A stretch of DNA of 24,193 nucleotides from JBBTXM01 sp038062255 (GCA_038062255.1 JBBTXM010000030.1:1-24193); one strand, 5' to 3'; counted from the stretch's first letter, positions 11,786 to 19,067 are shown. Program-made: numbers and translations. Notes: generated by a model from the letters alone, not told the origin.

Positions 11786-13486
11786 ATGTACATGACTTCA
11801 GCGGAAATACGCCAAAAATTTCTTGAATTTTTTGAGAACCGCGGGCACATGATTATGCCGTCGAGTTCGCTTATTCCAGACGACCCTTCGGTATTGCTTA
11901 CCACTGCGGGCATGCAGCAATTTAAGAAATATTATATCGAACCTTCTTTGTCTCTGGCGAAAAATGTTGTTTCGGTCCAGAAATGTTTTAGAACTTCGGA
12001 TATCGACGAGGTGGGAGATGACTCGCACCTCACTTTTTTTGAAATGCTAGGGAATTTCAGCTTCGGCGGGTATTTCAAAAAAGAAGCGATTGAACATGCT
12101 TTAAAATTTTTGGAAGAGGAGATGAAAATTAACCATGATAGGCTTTCTGCGACTTTTTTTGAGGGAGATAATCAAATTGAGTCAGACAAAATTTCTCACA
12201 ATGAATTAAAAAAATATTTTGAAGAATCTAAAATAATTGCTCATGGTCGCCAGGATAATTTCTGGGGTCCTACCGGTTCTGAAGGCCCTTGCGGACCGAC
12301 TGTGGAAATATATGTGGACGGTGTCGAGATTTGGAATTTGGTTTTTAACGAATATTATTGCAAGCCAGACGGCTCATTGGAAAAACTAAAAACTCCCGGC
12401 GTAGATACAGGAATGGGTTTGGAGCGGCTTGCGATGGTTGTTCAGAATAAAAAAAATATTTTCGAAACAGATTTGCTTTCTCCGCTTACGGAAACTGCCG
12501 GAGAATTTCCGATTGGAACTCAAAGGATTTTAGCCGACCACGCAAGAGCAATTTCTTTTTTGATCGCCGATGGAGTAAGGCCCAGCAACAAAGAAGCGGG
12601 GTATATTTTGCGCCGGCTGATGCGCAGAATAGTTGTTCACGGGAAAAATTTGGAAAATCTGCTGTCTAAAGTTGTTGAAATGTACGGTCATTTGTATCCG
12701 GAGCTTAAAGAAAACATAATACTTTCTGAATTTCAAAAAGAAAATGAAAAATTCCAAAAAACTCTTGAATTAGGGCTCCGTGAACTAAATAAATTGCAGT
12801 TTATTGACTCTGTTACGGCTTTTAAACTTTTTGAAACTTATGGACTACCCTATGAAGTAGTAAAAGAACTCGGCGGAGAGATGGCTAAAGGCCTTTCGAG
12901 AGAAGATTTTGACATGGAATTTAAAAAACACCAAGAAATTTCGAGAGCCGGGGCGGAAAAAAAGTTTGGCGGGCATGGGCTTTTGCTCAATACCGGAGAG
13001 TTAAAGGCAAAAAATGAAGAAGAACTAAAAATTGTAACAAGGCTTCATACCGCAACCCACTTATTGCAGGCGGCTCTAAGGAGGGTTTTGGGCGATGAAG
13101 TCAAGCAGGCCGGCAGCGATATCACCGCGGAGCGGACTCGCTTTGATTTTTCTTTTGTCCGCAAGCCGACTGAAGATGAATTGCGCGAAGTCGAGAGGTT
13201 GGTCAATGAGGCGATATCAAAAAATCTTCCTGTTAATTTTGAAGAAATTCCTATCGAGGAAGCTAAAAAAACAGGCGCGCTGTTTTTCTTTAAAGAAAAG
13301 TATCCCAATCGTGTAAGGGTTTACACGATTGGACCAAACTCTTCGACAAGCTCAGAGCCTCCTTTCAGTCGGGAATTTTGCGGGGGCCCGCATGTAAAAA
13401 ACACAGGTGAAATCGGCCATTTTAAAATCCAAAAATGCGAATCCATCGGCTCCTCCACCCGCCGCATCCGCGCAGTAGTTGAATGA
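11786..13486 (+). CDS. alaS: Alanyl-tRNA synthetase, short form
   Basis: AlaRS charges tRNA-Ala. The N-terminal class II catalytic domain opens with TSAEIRQKFLEFFENRGH and has FFEMLGNFSFGGYFK and the GPCGPTVE and TGMGLERL motifs. The editing domain that removes mischarged Ser and Gly has HTATH (His421, His425) and CGGPH (Cys532, His536). The protein ends right after this domain, at 566 aa rather than about 870, so it lacks the C-terminal DHHA1/C-Ala part. A short form like this is common in reduced genomes. ATG 11792 (MTSAEIRQ) is an equally likely start. An extra loop PNSSTSSEPP (about 517-526), just before FSREFCGG, coincides with a repeat-like DNA insert. Confidence 0.95.
   Translation: MYMTSAEIRQKFLEFFENRGHMIMPSSSLIPDDPSVLLTTAGMQQFKKYYIEPSLSLAKNVVSVQKCFRTSDIDEVGDDSHLTFFEMLGNFSFGGYFKKEAIEHALKFLEEEMKINHDRLSATFFEGDNQIESDKISHNELKKYFEESKIIAHGRQDNFWGPTGSEGPCGPTVEIYVDGVEIWNLVFNEYYCKPDGSLEKLKTPGVDTGMGLERLAMVVQNKKNIFETDLLSPLTETAGEFPIGTQRILADHARAISFLIADGVRPSNKEAGYILRRLMRRIVVHGKNLENLLSKVVEMYGHLYPELKENIILSEFQKENEKFQKTLELGLRELNKLQFIDSVTAFKLFETYGLPYEVVKELGGEMAKGLSREDFDMEFKKHQEISRAGAEKKFGGHGLLLNTGELKAKNEEELKIVTRLHTATHLLQAALRRVLGDEVKQAGSDITAERTRFDFSFVRKPTEDELREVERLVNEAISKNLPVNFEEIPIEEAKKTGALFFFKEKYPNRVRVYTIGPNSSTSSEPPFSREFCGGPHVKNTGEIGHFKIQKCESIGSSTRRIRAVVE
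13305..13332 (+). repeat. Perfect 12-bp inverted repeat inside alaS
   Basis: CCAATCGTGTAA (13305-13316) and TTACACGATTGG (13321-13332) flank a 4-nt loop GGGT. A perfect 12-bp stem in the middle of a coding sequence is unlikely by chance. It encodes the otherwise conserved NRVRVYTIG segment. Confidence 0.7.
13341..13355 (+). repeat. Dispersed-repeat-like 15-mer inside alaS
   Basis: CTTCGACAAGCTCAG encodes SSTSSE (residues 519-524), in a loop where relatives have about one residue between the IG and FSxEFCGG motifs. From memory this 15-mer is a frequent core of short interspersed repeats in environmental bacterial genomes; this was not checked. Confidence 0.5.
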
Positions 13487-13516
13487 AAAACACACCATCA
13501 ATCGATGCTGTGTTTT
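13487..13516 (+). terminator. Terminator after alaS
   Basis: AAAACACA (13487-13494) pairs with TGTGTTTT (13509-13516), and CATC (13496-13499) with GATG (13504-13507), with one C-C mismatch and an AATC loop. It starts just past the alaS stop and ends in TTTTGATT. Confidence 0.7.
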
Positions 13517-13539
13517 GATTCGTACAAAAAAGAACAATA

Positions 13540-13548
13540 TGCTATTAT
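13540..13548 (+). promoter_or_regulatory. Extended -10 element before the aminotransferase gene
   Basis: TGCTATTAT matches TGn-TATNAT. No -35 at normal spacing is seen. TTG 13558 follows 9 nt later, so a start there would have almost no leader. Confidence 0.45.
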
Positions 13549-13557
13549 CCAAAAAGA

Positions 13558-14871
13558 TTGAGTTTAAGCGGGGGCAATGTGAAGGAATTTCCGGGGCCGA
13601 AAGCGCTTGCTGTGCTGGAAAAAGCAAAAAAATATTACGCAACCACTACGCAGAATTCTAGAGTGGTGGTAAAAAGCGGAGAAGGGGCAATTGTGACGGA
13701 TGTAGACGGCAACCAGTTTTTTGACTTGCACTGCGATGCTTCGGTAAATAACTTAGGCAGAAATAATTCCGGGATCCGCACAAGGATTATCGAACAGTCT
13801 GTGACCGGCAACATGTTTTCGGAGCATCATAGCGCGCCGAATGCCAAAGCTACGGATTTCGCAGAGATACTTTGTGAAAAAAGCCCCGTGCCAAAGCCCG
13901 CTAAAGTTTTTTTTAGCAACTCCGGAGCCGAAGCCAACGAGGCTGCCAGAAAGCTTTGCCGGGCGTACCGATTGCGCAAAGGCGAGGCCTATAGAAAAAC
14001 AAATATTTATTTCTTCAACGGTTTCGCGGGGCGCACAAAAGGCGTTTTGGCTGCTACATCGTCCAAACCGGAAGTCCAGCGGGATCCGTTTTGGGACCAT
14101 TGCGACCAAGTAAATTCTTTGTATTTGCCTTATCCGAGAGAAATAAGCTTTGAACAAACTCTTAAGAGATTTGAAAATTTCATGCTTGAGCATGTTGACA
14201 GCTTGCTTATCGAATTATCATGCCAGGGGGAAGGCGGGATTATTCCAGCAAGCGCTTATGCTGTTTCGAGAATTATAGAAAAAGCCCAGGCAGCTGGAGT
14301 AATCTGCATAGTGGATGCCATCCAGTGCGGAATGGGCAGGGACGGATCAATGTTCGGATGCGATCATTTGGCATTCGGCATAACGCCTGACATTTTGACT
14401 ATGGGGAAAGCGCTTGGCGGTGGATTGCCGATCGGGGCTACGATTTTTAGGGGAGATTTGGATTTTGAAAAAAAAGGCCAGCATTCAAATACTTTCGGCG
14501 GAGGACCCATGGTTATGTCCTCGGCTATTGAGGCGTTTTTTCAAATTGAAAAGATGTTGAGCTTGGGTTTTGTCGGAATATTAGAAAATATTTTATCTGA
14601 AAATCTTTTAGAGATTTATTCCCGCCATCCAAATATTATGGCAAAAAAACCAAGGGGCAGAGGCGCAATGTGGGCTTTGGAGTTTGTGTCGGCCGAAATT
14701 CGCGACCTGGTTATCCAGCGCTCTGAAGAGGCGGTAACCATCGAAGGAAAGGGGCTCCGGCTTTTGGGAGCCGGCGATAAATCTATCCGTTTTATGCCTC
14801 CTCTTAATATTGCTCCGGAAGATCTAAAAAGAGCTTTGGGAATCTTTGATAGAACGCTTTTACGGTTTTAG
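13558..14871 (+). CDS. Class III PLP-dependent aminotransferase
   Basis: This belongs to the acetylornithine/ornithine/4-aminobutyrate aminotransferase group. Counting from TTG 13558, FFSNSGAEANEAARKL (118-133) binds the cofactor phosphate, VDAIQCGMGR (252-261) holds the Asp that contacts the pyridine ring, and TMGKALGGGLPIGA (281-294) carries the Schiff-base Lys284. In most relatives the Asp is followed by Glu (DEVQ), which is Ala here. The VQGEGG motif reads CQGEGG. The substrate cannot be assigned, and no amino-acid biosynthesis genes are nearby. The start is uncertain: TTG 13558 or GTG 13579, the latter with a G-rich stretch a few bases upstream. The gene sits alone between two terminators. 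Confidence 0.88.
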   Translation: MSLSGGNVKEFPGPKALAVLEKAKKYYATTTQNSRVVVKSGEGAIVTDVDGNQFFDLHCDASVNNLGRNNSGIRTRIIEQSVTGNMFSEHHSAPNAKATDFAEILCEKSPVPKPAKVFFSNSGAEANEAARKLCRAYRLRKGEAYRKTNIYFFNGFAGRTKGVLAATSSKPEVQRDPFWDHCDQVNSLYLPYPREISFEQTLKRFENFMLEHVDSLLIELSCQGEGGIIPASAYAVSRIIEKAQAAGVICIVDAIQCGMGRDGSMFGCDHLAFGITPDILTMGKALGGGLPIGATIFRGDLDFEKKGQHSNTFGGGPMVMSSAIEAFFQIEKMLSLGFVGILENILSENLLEIYSRHPNIMAKKPRGRGAMWALEFVSAEIRDLVIQRSEEAVTIEGKGLRLLGAGDKSIRFMPPLNIAPEDLKRALGIFDRTLLRF

Positions 14872-14888
14872 CTGCTCTCTGTTTTGTG

Positions 14889-14913
14889 CCCCGCGCCAAT
14901 ATGTGGCGCGGGG
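14889..14913 (+). terminator. Terminator after the aminotransferase gene
   Basis: A perfect 10-bp stem, CCCCGCGCCA and TGGCGCGGGG, has loop ATATG and is followed by ATTGAATTTT. The T-run is interrupted, so it is less ideal than the others. Confidence 0.75.
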
Positions 14914-14924
14914 ATTGAATTTTG

Positions 14925-14933
14925 TGTTATAAT
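14925..14933 (+). promoter_or_regulatory. Extended -10 promoter of the actin-like ATPase gene, leaderless geometry
   Basis: TGTTATAAT is a perfect extended -10. It ends 6 nt before ATG 14940, the same gap as at smc and hicB. No -35 is apparent, because the terminator stem occupies that place. Confidence 0.7.
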
Positions 14934-14939
14934 ATATTT

Positions 14940-15977
14940 ATGAATAAGATTTTAGCTGTTGATATTGGCACTGCGTCTGTGTCGGTTGCCGTCGCGGGCA
15001 TTGAAAGCGGGGGAAGAGCTGATGTAAATAAAGTATTTCGGTACCATTACGACGCGTCTTTGCCGAATAAATCTAAGTTATTGCTGAACGCTATTTCAAA
15101 AGCGTTTAACGACGCGCATAAGTTTGAAAAAAATATTTCCGCTGTCAGAGTCGGATTTTCTTATCCATTTTTTGCCGAACAGCGCTTGGGTGGAGAAGAA
15201 AAGCGTAAAAATCCGCATGCCGAGGTGTCCGCGGATGAAGTAAATAATATTCTTTTGTCTGCCATGGCCGGTTTGCCAAAAAACTTCGAAGCAGTTTCCT
15301 GCGACATTTTATCTTCCACGATAGACGGTTATGAGGTCAGCGACCCGTATGGGTACAAAGGAGAAACTTTGAAAATCGACGCCAAGATATTTTCTGTAAA
15401 CAGGCACTTAAAAACCAGGATAGAAGAATTAAAAGACGAGTTTTTCCCCGTAAGTGTTCTCCGCTTCGCGTCCGACAGGGAGACTCTTGGCAAATTGGCT
15501 TCCATGCATTACCCGCAGAAGACGCCGGCTGTTTTGGATATCGGGGCGGAGGTTAGTTTTTTGGAATCGCAAGCGTTGCCATTTGGAATTCGCGCGCTTG
15601 AGAGAAAAATGGCCTCATCTTTTAAAGTTGGCTTTTCCGATGCCGAGAGCATGCTGCGGAGGCTTGCGCGGGGCACGCTTGATTACACCCGCGAAAGAGC
15701 GGTAAATAAGATTATAAATGAAAGCTTATCTGAATTGCTGGAGCCAGCGGTTCTCGGTTCAGTAAAAAATAGGGGAGAATTGTTTGTTTCCGGGGCTGGG
15801 GCGGATTTTGATATTTTAAAAAACGCTATTAAAGAAAACCTAAAAAATTTATATAATTCAAATATGAACGTCCAGGCTTTAACTCCGCATACCTTCAAAG
15901 AAAAGTTTATAAACCTTGGCGCGCTTTCCGGTGGGAAAGACGCTGTTCTTACAGCTCTAATTTTGTCGTATGAATAG
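14940..15977 (+). CDS. Actin-like ATPase of the PilM/FtsA type
   Basis: A 345-aa cytoplasmic protein with actin-fold nucleotide motifs: phosphate 1 at residues 3-17 (ILAVDIGTASVSVAV), phosphate 2 at PAVLDIGAEVSFL, and an adenosine-type motif at LFVSGAGADFDIL. The SHS2-like region between them is weak. PilM and FtsA members assemble on the inner membrane and link pili or the division ring to membrane partners. The next gene overlaps by 8 bp and encodes a single-pass membrane protein, which mirrors a PilM-PilN-like pairing. However, PilN and PilO sequences are not recognisable and no pilin, PilB or FtsZ lies nearby. ATG 14940 is chosen over TTG 14922, which would overlap the promoter. Confidence 0.8.
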   Translation: MNKILAVDIGTASVSVAVAGIESGGRADVNKVFRYHYDASLPNKSKLLLNAISKAFNDAHKFEKNISAVRVGFSYPFFAEQRLGGEEKRKNPHAEVSADEVNNILLSAMAGLPKNFEAVSCDILSSTIDGYEVSDPYGYKGETLKIDAKIFSVNRHLKTRIEELKDEFFPVSVLRFASDRETLGKLASMHYPQKTPAVLDIGAEVSFLESQALPFGIRALERKMASSFKVGFSDAESMLRRLARGTLDYTRERAVNKIINESLSELLEPAVLGSVKNRGELFVSGAGADFDILKNAIKENLKNLYNSNMNVQALTPHTFKEKFINLGALSGGKDAVLTALILSYE

Positions 15978-17232
15978 TTTTAATTCACAAAGAAAAGTAT
16001 CCGATATTATTCCTCCGTCAAGAAACAGAGTTTTGTCGCCAAAAAGGCAGTTCGATATAGAAAAACCCAAAAAACAAAATGAAAAACCTTTGCATTTGCC
16101 GAATTTACCGAAGTTCCCAAAGAAATTTAAAGGTTGGAAGGCGCTTTTGGTAGTTTTGGCTATCTTAGTGGTTTATATTGCTGTGAGTTTTATGTTTGCA
16201 AAGATGAAATTGGAACTGACTCCCAAATCAGTTTCATTGCCTATTGATGAAGTGCTTGAGCTTTCCAAAAATCCTAAAAGCGGAGAGCTTTTGTTTTCCG
16301 AAATTTCCCTCTCAAGCAAGAAAAATGGCGAATTCCAGTCCACAGAAAAGCGGAATGTTGCATCAAAAGCCCGCGGGACTATAACTGTAAAAAACGATAG
16401 CGGCGAACCCCAAGTTCTTGTCTCTAACACTAGATTCCAATCACCATCCGGAAAAATTTACAGGATAGAAAAACAAATAATCGTTCCAAAACTCGGTTCT
16501 TTAGATGTTGAGATTGCGGCCGACAAGGCGGGGCCGGAATACAACGAAGAAAATCTTGTTGATTTTATGCTTCCGGGGCTCAAGGAGCAGAATTCACCAA
16601 AATTTAAAACGATTTACGGGAAATCCAAAACCAAAATTACAGGAGGATTTTCTGGAACAAGCCTTGTAGTAAGCGAGGGCGACATTAAAAACGCAAGAGC
16701 CAAAATATTAAATTCGGCATCGTTGGAAACAAAAGAAGATTTGGTTCGAAAACTTCCTCCGGAATCATTTTTGCTCGCGCAATCCATACGCTATTTGGTT
16801 TCGGGAGAGAGCGCCGAACCGAAAGCCGGGAGCCCTTCGGAAAAGTTTTCATTTGAAATTTCAGGAGCCGCCACGGGCGCTATGGTAAACCGAAAATCTT
16901 TGGAAAAGCACTTGGCGCGCAAAAGTAATTTTTATGACAACTCATACCATGTAGCAATAAAAAATATTGAAGACCTTTCTTTTGAACTTATGGATTTCAA
17001 AAGCGGAGCGGATAAATTTAAAGTTAAAATCAAGGGTACCGCCCAACTTGAGGCGGAAGCGGATAAAGACTTAATTTTGGATGAGATTTTCAAAAACAAA
17101 ATAAATAGGTCGGCATCCATTTTGACCGCTTTCCCGTCTCTTGAGCGCGCAAAAGTGTCCTTTAGGCCGTTTTGGCTGCGGTCATTCCCCAAAAGCCCAG
17201 ACGGGATTGACATAAAAATCACTTCACGCTAA
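15970..17232 (+). CDS. Single-pass membrane protein, 420 aa, partner of the actin-like ATPase
   Basis: A basic, proline-rich cytoplasmic tail (1-55) precedes one membrane helix (56-77) and a large outside domain. The domain has ARGTITVKNDSGEPQ, then NTRFQSPSGKIYRI with VPKLGSLDVEIAADKAGPEYN (about 133-190). This beta-rich segment resembles the baseplate-J-like domains seen in CPR membrane proteins; I cannot name the family with certainty. The start ATG overlaps the stop of the ATPase gene by 8 bp, so the two are translationally coupled and likely form one complex across the membrane. A role in a pilus, cell-surface or division apparatus is inference. Confidence 0.7.
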   Translation: MNSFNSQRKVSDIIPPSRNRVLSPKRQFDIEKPKKQNEKPLHLPNLPKFPKKFKGWKALLVVLAILVVYIAVSFMFAKMKLELTPKSVSLPIDEVLELSKNPKSGELLFSEISLSSKKNGEFQSTEKRNVASKARGTITVKNDSGEPQVLVSNTRFQSPSGKIYRIEKQIIVPKLGSLDVEIAADKAGPEYNEENLVDFMLPGLKEQNSPKFKTIYGKSKTKITGGFSGTSLVVSEGDIKNARAKILNSASLETKEDLVRKLPPESFLLAQSIRYLVSGESAEPKAGSPSEKFSFEISGAATGAMVNRKSLEKHLARKSNFYDNSYHVAIKNIEDLSFELMDFKSGADKFKVKIKGTAQLEAEADKDLILDEIFKNKINRSASILTAFPSLERAKVSFRPFWLRSFPKSPDGIDIKITSR

Positions 17233-17257
17233 AATATTTCAGGATCCTGGTTTTCTT

Positions 17258-17266
17258 AAAGGAGGT
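17258..17266 (+). promoter_or_regulatory. Perfect Shine-Dalgarno
   Basis: AAAGGAGGT is fully complementary to the 3' end of 16S rRNA and lies directly before GTG 17270 (4 nt after GGAGG). It is the strongest ribosome-binding site in the window and decides the GTG start. Confidence 0.75.
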
Positions 17267-17269
17267 ATT

Positions 17270-17683
17270 GTGGTTAAATTCGAACGCAATGAGCACGGCC
17301 ACGTCATCCTTACTTTTGCCGGCCTCTCTCTTGCCGGTGCAGCCGATATCGAACGGCTCGAATTCGCCGGCCACCGCGTAAGCGACTACGCTAAATCGTG
17401 CTTCCTTTCCACAAGAAAGGACAGCTACGACAAGAACCATCTCTTGGTGGCGGGACGCATATACAAAGTTGCCCTGATGCCTGGAAAAGAAATCGAGGAC
17501 GACAGCGAACGCACCACAGAAAATCTCCGCAACCGAGGTATGAAGCATTACAGCTATGGCAACCCGCGCGTGCTCGGCGCCTACCGCCGTGATGGCGGTC
17601 GATGGGTCATCACCTGTTGCGGCAGGCCTGGCGACCGGTGGATTGGCCTTGGTTCGTTTGTTTTTCCGGTCTCCGCAAGTTAG
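17270..17683 (+). CDS. GC-rich hypothetical protein, 137 aa
   Basis: I do not recognise this protein. It is soluble and mixed alpha/beta, with no membrane segment. Notable segments are LAGAADIERLEFAGHRVSDYAKSC, HLLVAGRIYKVALMPGKEIEDD and GAYRRDGGRWVITCCG. Its base and codon use differ from its neighbours: it is visibly GC-richer, with many GCC, CTC, GGC and CGC codons, whereas adjacent genes favour AT-ending codons. With the perfect Shine-Dalgarno this suggests either high expression or recent acquisition. It lies 37 bp after the membrane-protein gene and ends in a clean terminator. No function is proposed. Confidence 0.7.
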   Translation: MVKFERNEHGHVILTFAGLSLAGAADIERLEFAGHRVSDYAKSCFLSTRKDSYDKNHLLVAGRIYKVALMPGKEIEDDSERTTENLRNRGMKHYSYGNPRVLGAYRRDGGRWVITCCGRPGDRWIGLGSFVFPVSAS

Positions 17684-17689
17684 TATTAG

Positions 17690-17715
17690 GTCCCGCGATT
17701 TTTGCGGGACTTTTT
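17690..17715 (+). terminator. Terminator after the GC-rich gene
   Basis: GTCCCGC (17690-17696) and GCGGGAC (17704-17710) form a perfect 7-bp stem with a 7-nt loop, followed by TTTTT. Confidence 0.85.
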
Positions 17716-17744
17716 AAAACTATTTTAGTTGATGATTTTTGTGT

Positions 17745-17774
17745 TTGCGTTGCTTGTATTGGTTATGCTAATAT
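17745..17774 (+). promoter_or_regulatory. hicBA promoter, leaderless geometry
   Basis: TTGCGT (17745-17750), an 18-bp spacer and TAATAT (17769-17774), preceded by TGC as an extended -10. The hicB ATG begins at 17781, 6 nt after the -10, and no Shine-Dalgarno is present. Confidence 0.6.
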
Positions 17775-17780
17775 TTAAAC

Positions 17781-18023
17781 ATGATAAGCGATTTTATAGA
17801 AGATAAATTGCGCAAAGCGCGATATAAGATTTTAAAAAATCAATCTTATTTTGGCGAAATTCCAACCATAAAAGGTGTTTGGGCGAATGCTAAAAATTTA
17901 GAAGATTGCCGTGCTGAACTAAAAGAAGTTTTGGAAGATTGGATTTTACTTAAAGTTAGGGATGGCGGAAAAATTCCCGGTTTTAGTATTAAAATCGGAA
18001 AGAGAGAACTTAGCCATGCCTAA
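17781..18023 (+). CDS. hicB: HicB-type antitoxin
   Basis: HicB proteins bind and block the HicA RNase and often repress their own operon. The YFGEIPTIKGVWANAKNLEDCRAELKEVLEDWILL segment (residues about 23-58) matches the partial RNase-H-like fold of HicB. At 80 aa it lacks an evident C-terminal DNA-binding domain, so autoregulation may need another factor. It precedes hicA and overlaps it by 8 bp. This antitoxin-first order is the reverse of the classical hicAB. Confidence 0.82.
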   Translation: MISDFIEDKLRKARYKILKNQSYFGEIPTIKGVWANAKNLEDCRAELKEVLEDWILLKVRDGGKIPGFSIKIGKRELSHA

Positions 18024-18228
18024 AAATATTTCTTGGCGAAAACTCGTTCAGCATTTAAAAAATTTTGGGTTCAGCGGTCCGTATTCCGGCGGCCGTCATT
18101 TGTTTATGATAAAAGGTGATTTAAAACTACATATTCCTAATCCCCATAGCGGCGATATATCTTCGCATCTTCTTTCGGAAATTTTACGCCAAGCCCGCAT
18201 ATCTTCAAAGGAATGGAGGAAAAGTTGA
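18016..18228 (+). CDS. hicA: HicA-type mRNA interferase toxin
   Basis: HicA is a small double-stranded-RNA-binding-fold RNase that cuts mRNA. The 70-aa protein has the family order: SWRKLVQHLKNFGFSG, then the catalytic-histidine motif GGRH (His28), LHIPNPHSGDISSHLLSEILRQA and a final Ser-Lys-Glu. ATG 18016 lies inside the end of hicB. The stop TGA is embedded in the TTGACA -35 box of the infA promoter. Confidence 0.85.
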   Translation: MPKNISWRKLVQHLKNFGFSGPYSGGRHLFMIKGDLKLHIPNPHSGDISSHLLSEILRQARISSKEWRKS

Positions 18229-18253
18229 CATTATTTTGTGACTACGCTAGAAT
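18225..18253 (+). promoter_or_regulatory. Promoter of the infA-ribosomal protein cluster
   Basis: A consensus TTGACA (18225-18230), exactly 17 bp, then TAGAAT (18248-18253). It is the best candidate to drive infA through rpsI. The predicted leader of about 22 nt contains a 12-bp palindrome, CTTAAATTTAAG (18263-18274), and no Shine-Dalgarno. Confidence 0.8.
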
Positions 18254-18281
18254 GGCTTTATTCTTAAATTTAAGTTAATTG

Positions 18282-18503
18282 ATGCCTTCATCGCCAAAGG
18301 ATAGCATTCAAAAAGAGGGGCAGGTTACAGAGGCGCTGCCAAGCGCCACTTTCCGTGTTTTGTTCCCGGACGGCTCTGAAGCGTTGGGCCATCTTTCGGG
18401 GAAAATGAGAATGCACTATATAAAAGTCCTTGTTGGCGACAAGGTTGTGATGGAGTTTAGCCCCCACGACCTCAAAAAAGGCAGAATAATTAAAAGGTTG
18501 TAA
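18282..18503 (+). CDS. infA: Translation initiation factor IF-1
   Basis: IF-1 binds the A site of the 30S subunit during initiation. The OB-fold core is EGQVTEALPSATFRVLFPDG, GHLSGKMRMHYIKVLVGDKV and KKGRIIKRL. The 73-aa length is normal. ATG 18282 is preferred to the adjoining TTG 18279. It is the first gene of the ribosomal cluster, 4 nt before rpmJ, as in many bacteria. Confidence 0.93.
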   Translation: MPSSPKDSIQKEGQVTEALPSATFRVLFPDGSEALGHLSGKMRMHYIKVLVGDKVVMEFSPHDLKKGRIIKRL

Positions 18504-18507
18504 ATTT

Positions 18508-18621
18508 ATGAGAGTACGAGCTTCTGTAAAAAAAAGGTGCAATACTTGCAAGATCATTCGCAGATCCGGCCGTTTAGTTGTAATTTGCAAAAACCCCAGG
18601 CATAAGCAGAGGCAGGGATAA
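18508..18621 (+). CDS. rpmJ: 50S ribosomal protein L36
   Basis: This short gene encodes 37 aa starting MRVRASVKKRC and ending HKQRQG. The zinc site is complete: CNTC (11-14), Cys27 and His32. It sits between infA and rpsM in the standard order, 4 nt after infA. Confidence 0.96.
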   Translation: MRVRASVKKRCNTCKIIRRSGRLVVICKNPRHKQRQG

Positions 18622-18640
18622 ATTTAAATATTTAAAAAAA

Positions 18641-19024
18641 ATGCGAATAGCAGGAGTAAATATTCCAGACAATAAAAAAATCCCTTTCTCGCTCTCATAT
18701 CTTTATGGAATCGGTTTGCCTTCGGCTCTCAAAATTTTGAAAGAGGCGAAGGTTGATCCGGAAAAGCGCGCCAAAGATTTGACGTCGCAGGAAGTAAACA
18801 AACTGCGCGAAATAATTGAAAAGAATTATAAAGTTGAAGGCGAGCTTAGGCGCGAAATAATGCTTAACGTAAAAAGGCTTATCGATGCCGGCACGTACCG
18901 GGGAAACAGGCATAAGAGAAATTTGCCAACCCGTGGGCAGCGGACTAAAACCAACTCAAGGACTCGAAGGGGCAATGTCAGGAAAACAATGACGTCGGGA
19001 AAGAGAAAGCTTGAGAAGAAATAA
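18641..19024 (+). CDS. rpsM: 30S ribosomal protein S13
   Basis: S13 sits in the head of the small subunit and contacts tRNA and L5. The MRIAGVNIPDNKKI start, YGIGLPSALKIL helix-turn region and GTYRGNRHKRNLPTRGQRT..SRTRRG tail are diagnostic. The 127-aa length is normal. It begins 19 nt after rpmJ with an A-rich leader and no clear Shine-Dalgarno. Confidence 0.97.
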   Translation: MRIAGVNIPDNKKIPFSLSYLYGIGLPSALKILKEAKVDPEKRAKDLTSQEVNKLREIIEKNYKVEGELRREIMLNVKRLIDAGTYRGNRHKRNLPTRGQRTKTNSRTRRGNVRKTMTSGKRKLEKK

Positions 19025-19026
19025 GA

Positions 19027-19066
19027 TTACGAATTTCTAATATATAATTACTAATTTCTAAATTAC
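19027..19066 (+). repeat. Direct repeats and -10-like box between rpsM and rpsK
   Basis: TTACGAATTTCTAA (19027-19040) and TTACTAATTTCTAA (19048-19061) differ by one base, with a 21-bp period. A third TTAC follows at 19063. TATAAT lies between them at 19043-19048. This 43-bp spacer is the longest in the cluster and might hold an internal promoter. Confidence 0.55.
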
Positions 19067-19067
19067 A

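Noticed and set aside
12836..12846. TATGGAC in alaS as a third heptamer array
   Set aside because: Only one unit is present and it encodes the normal conserved TYGLP segment of AlaRS.
17240..17249. CAGGATCCTG palindrome before the GC-rich gene as a terminator
   Set aside because: It has no loop beyond the central GATC, giving a 3-bp stem at most.
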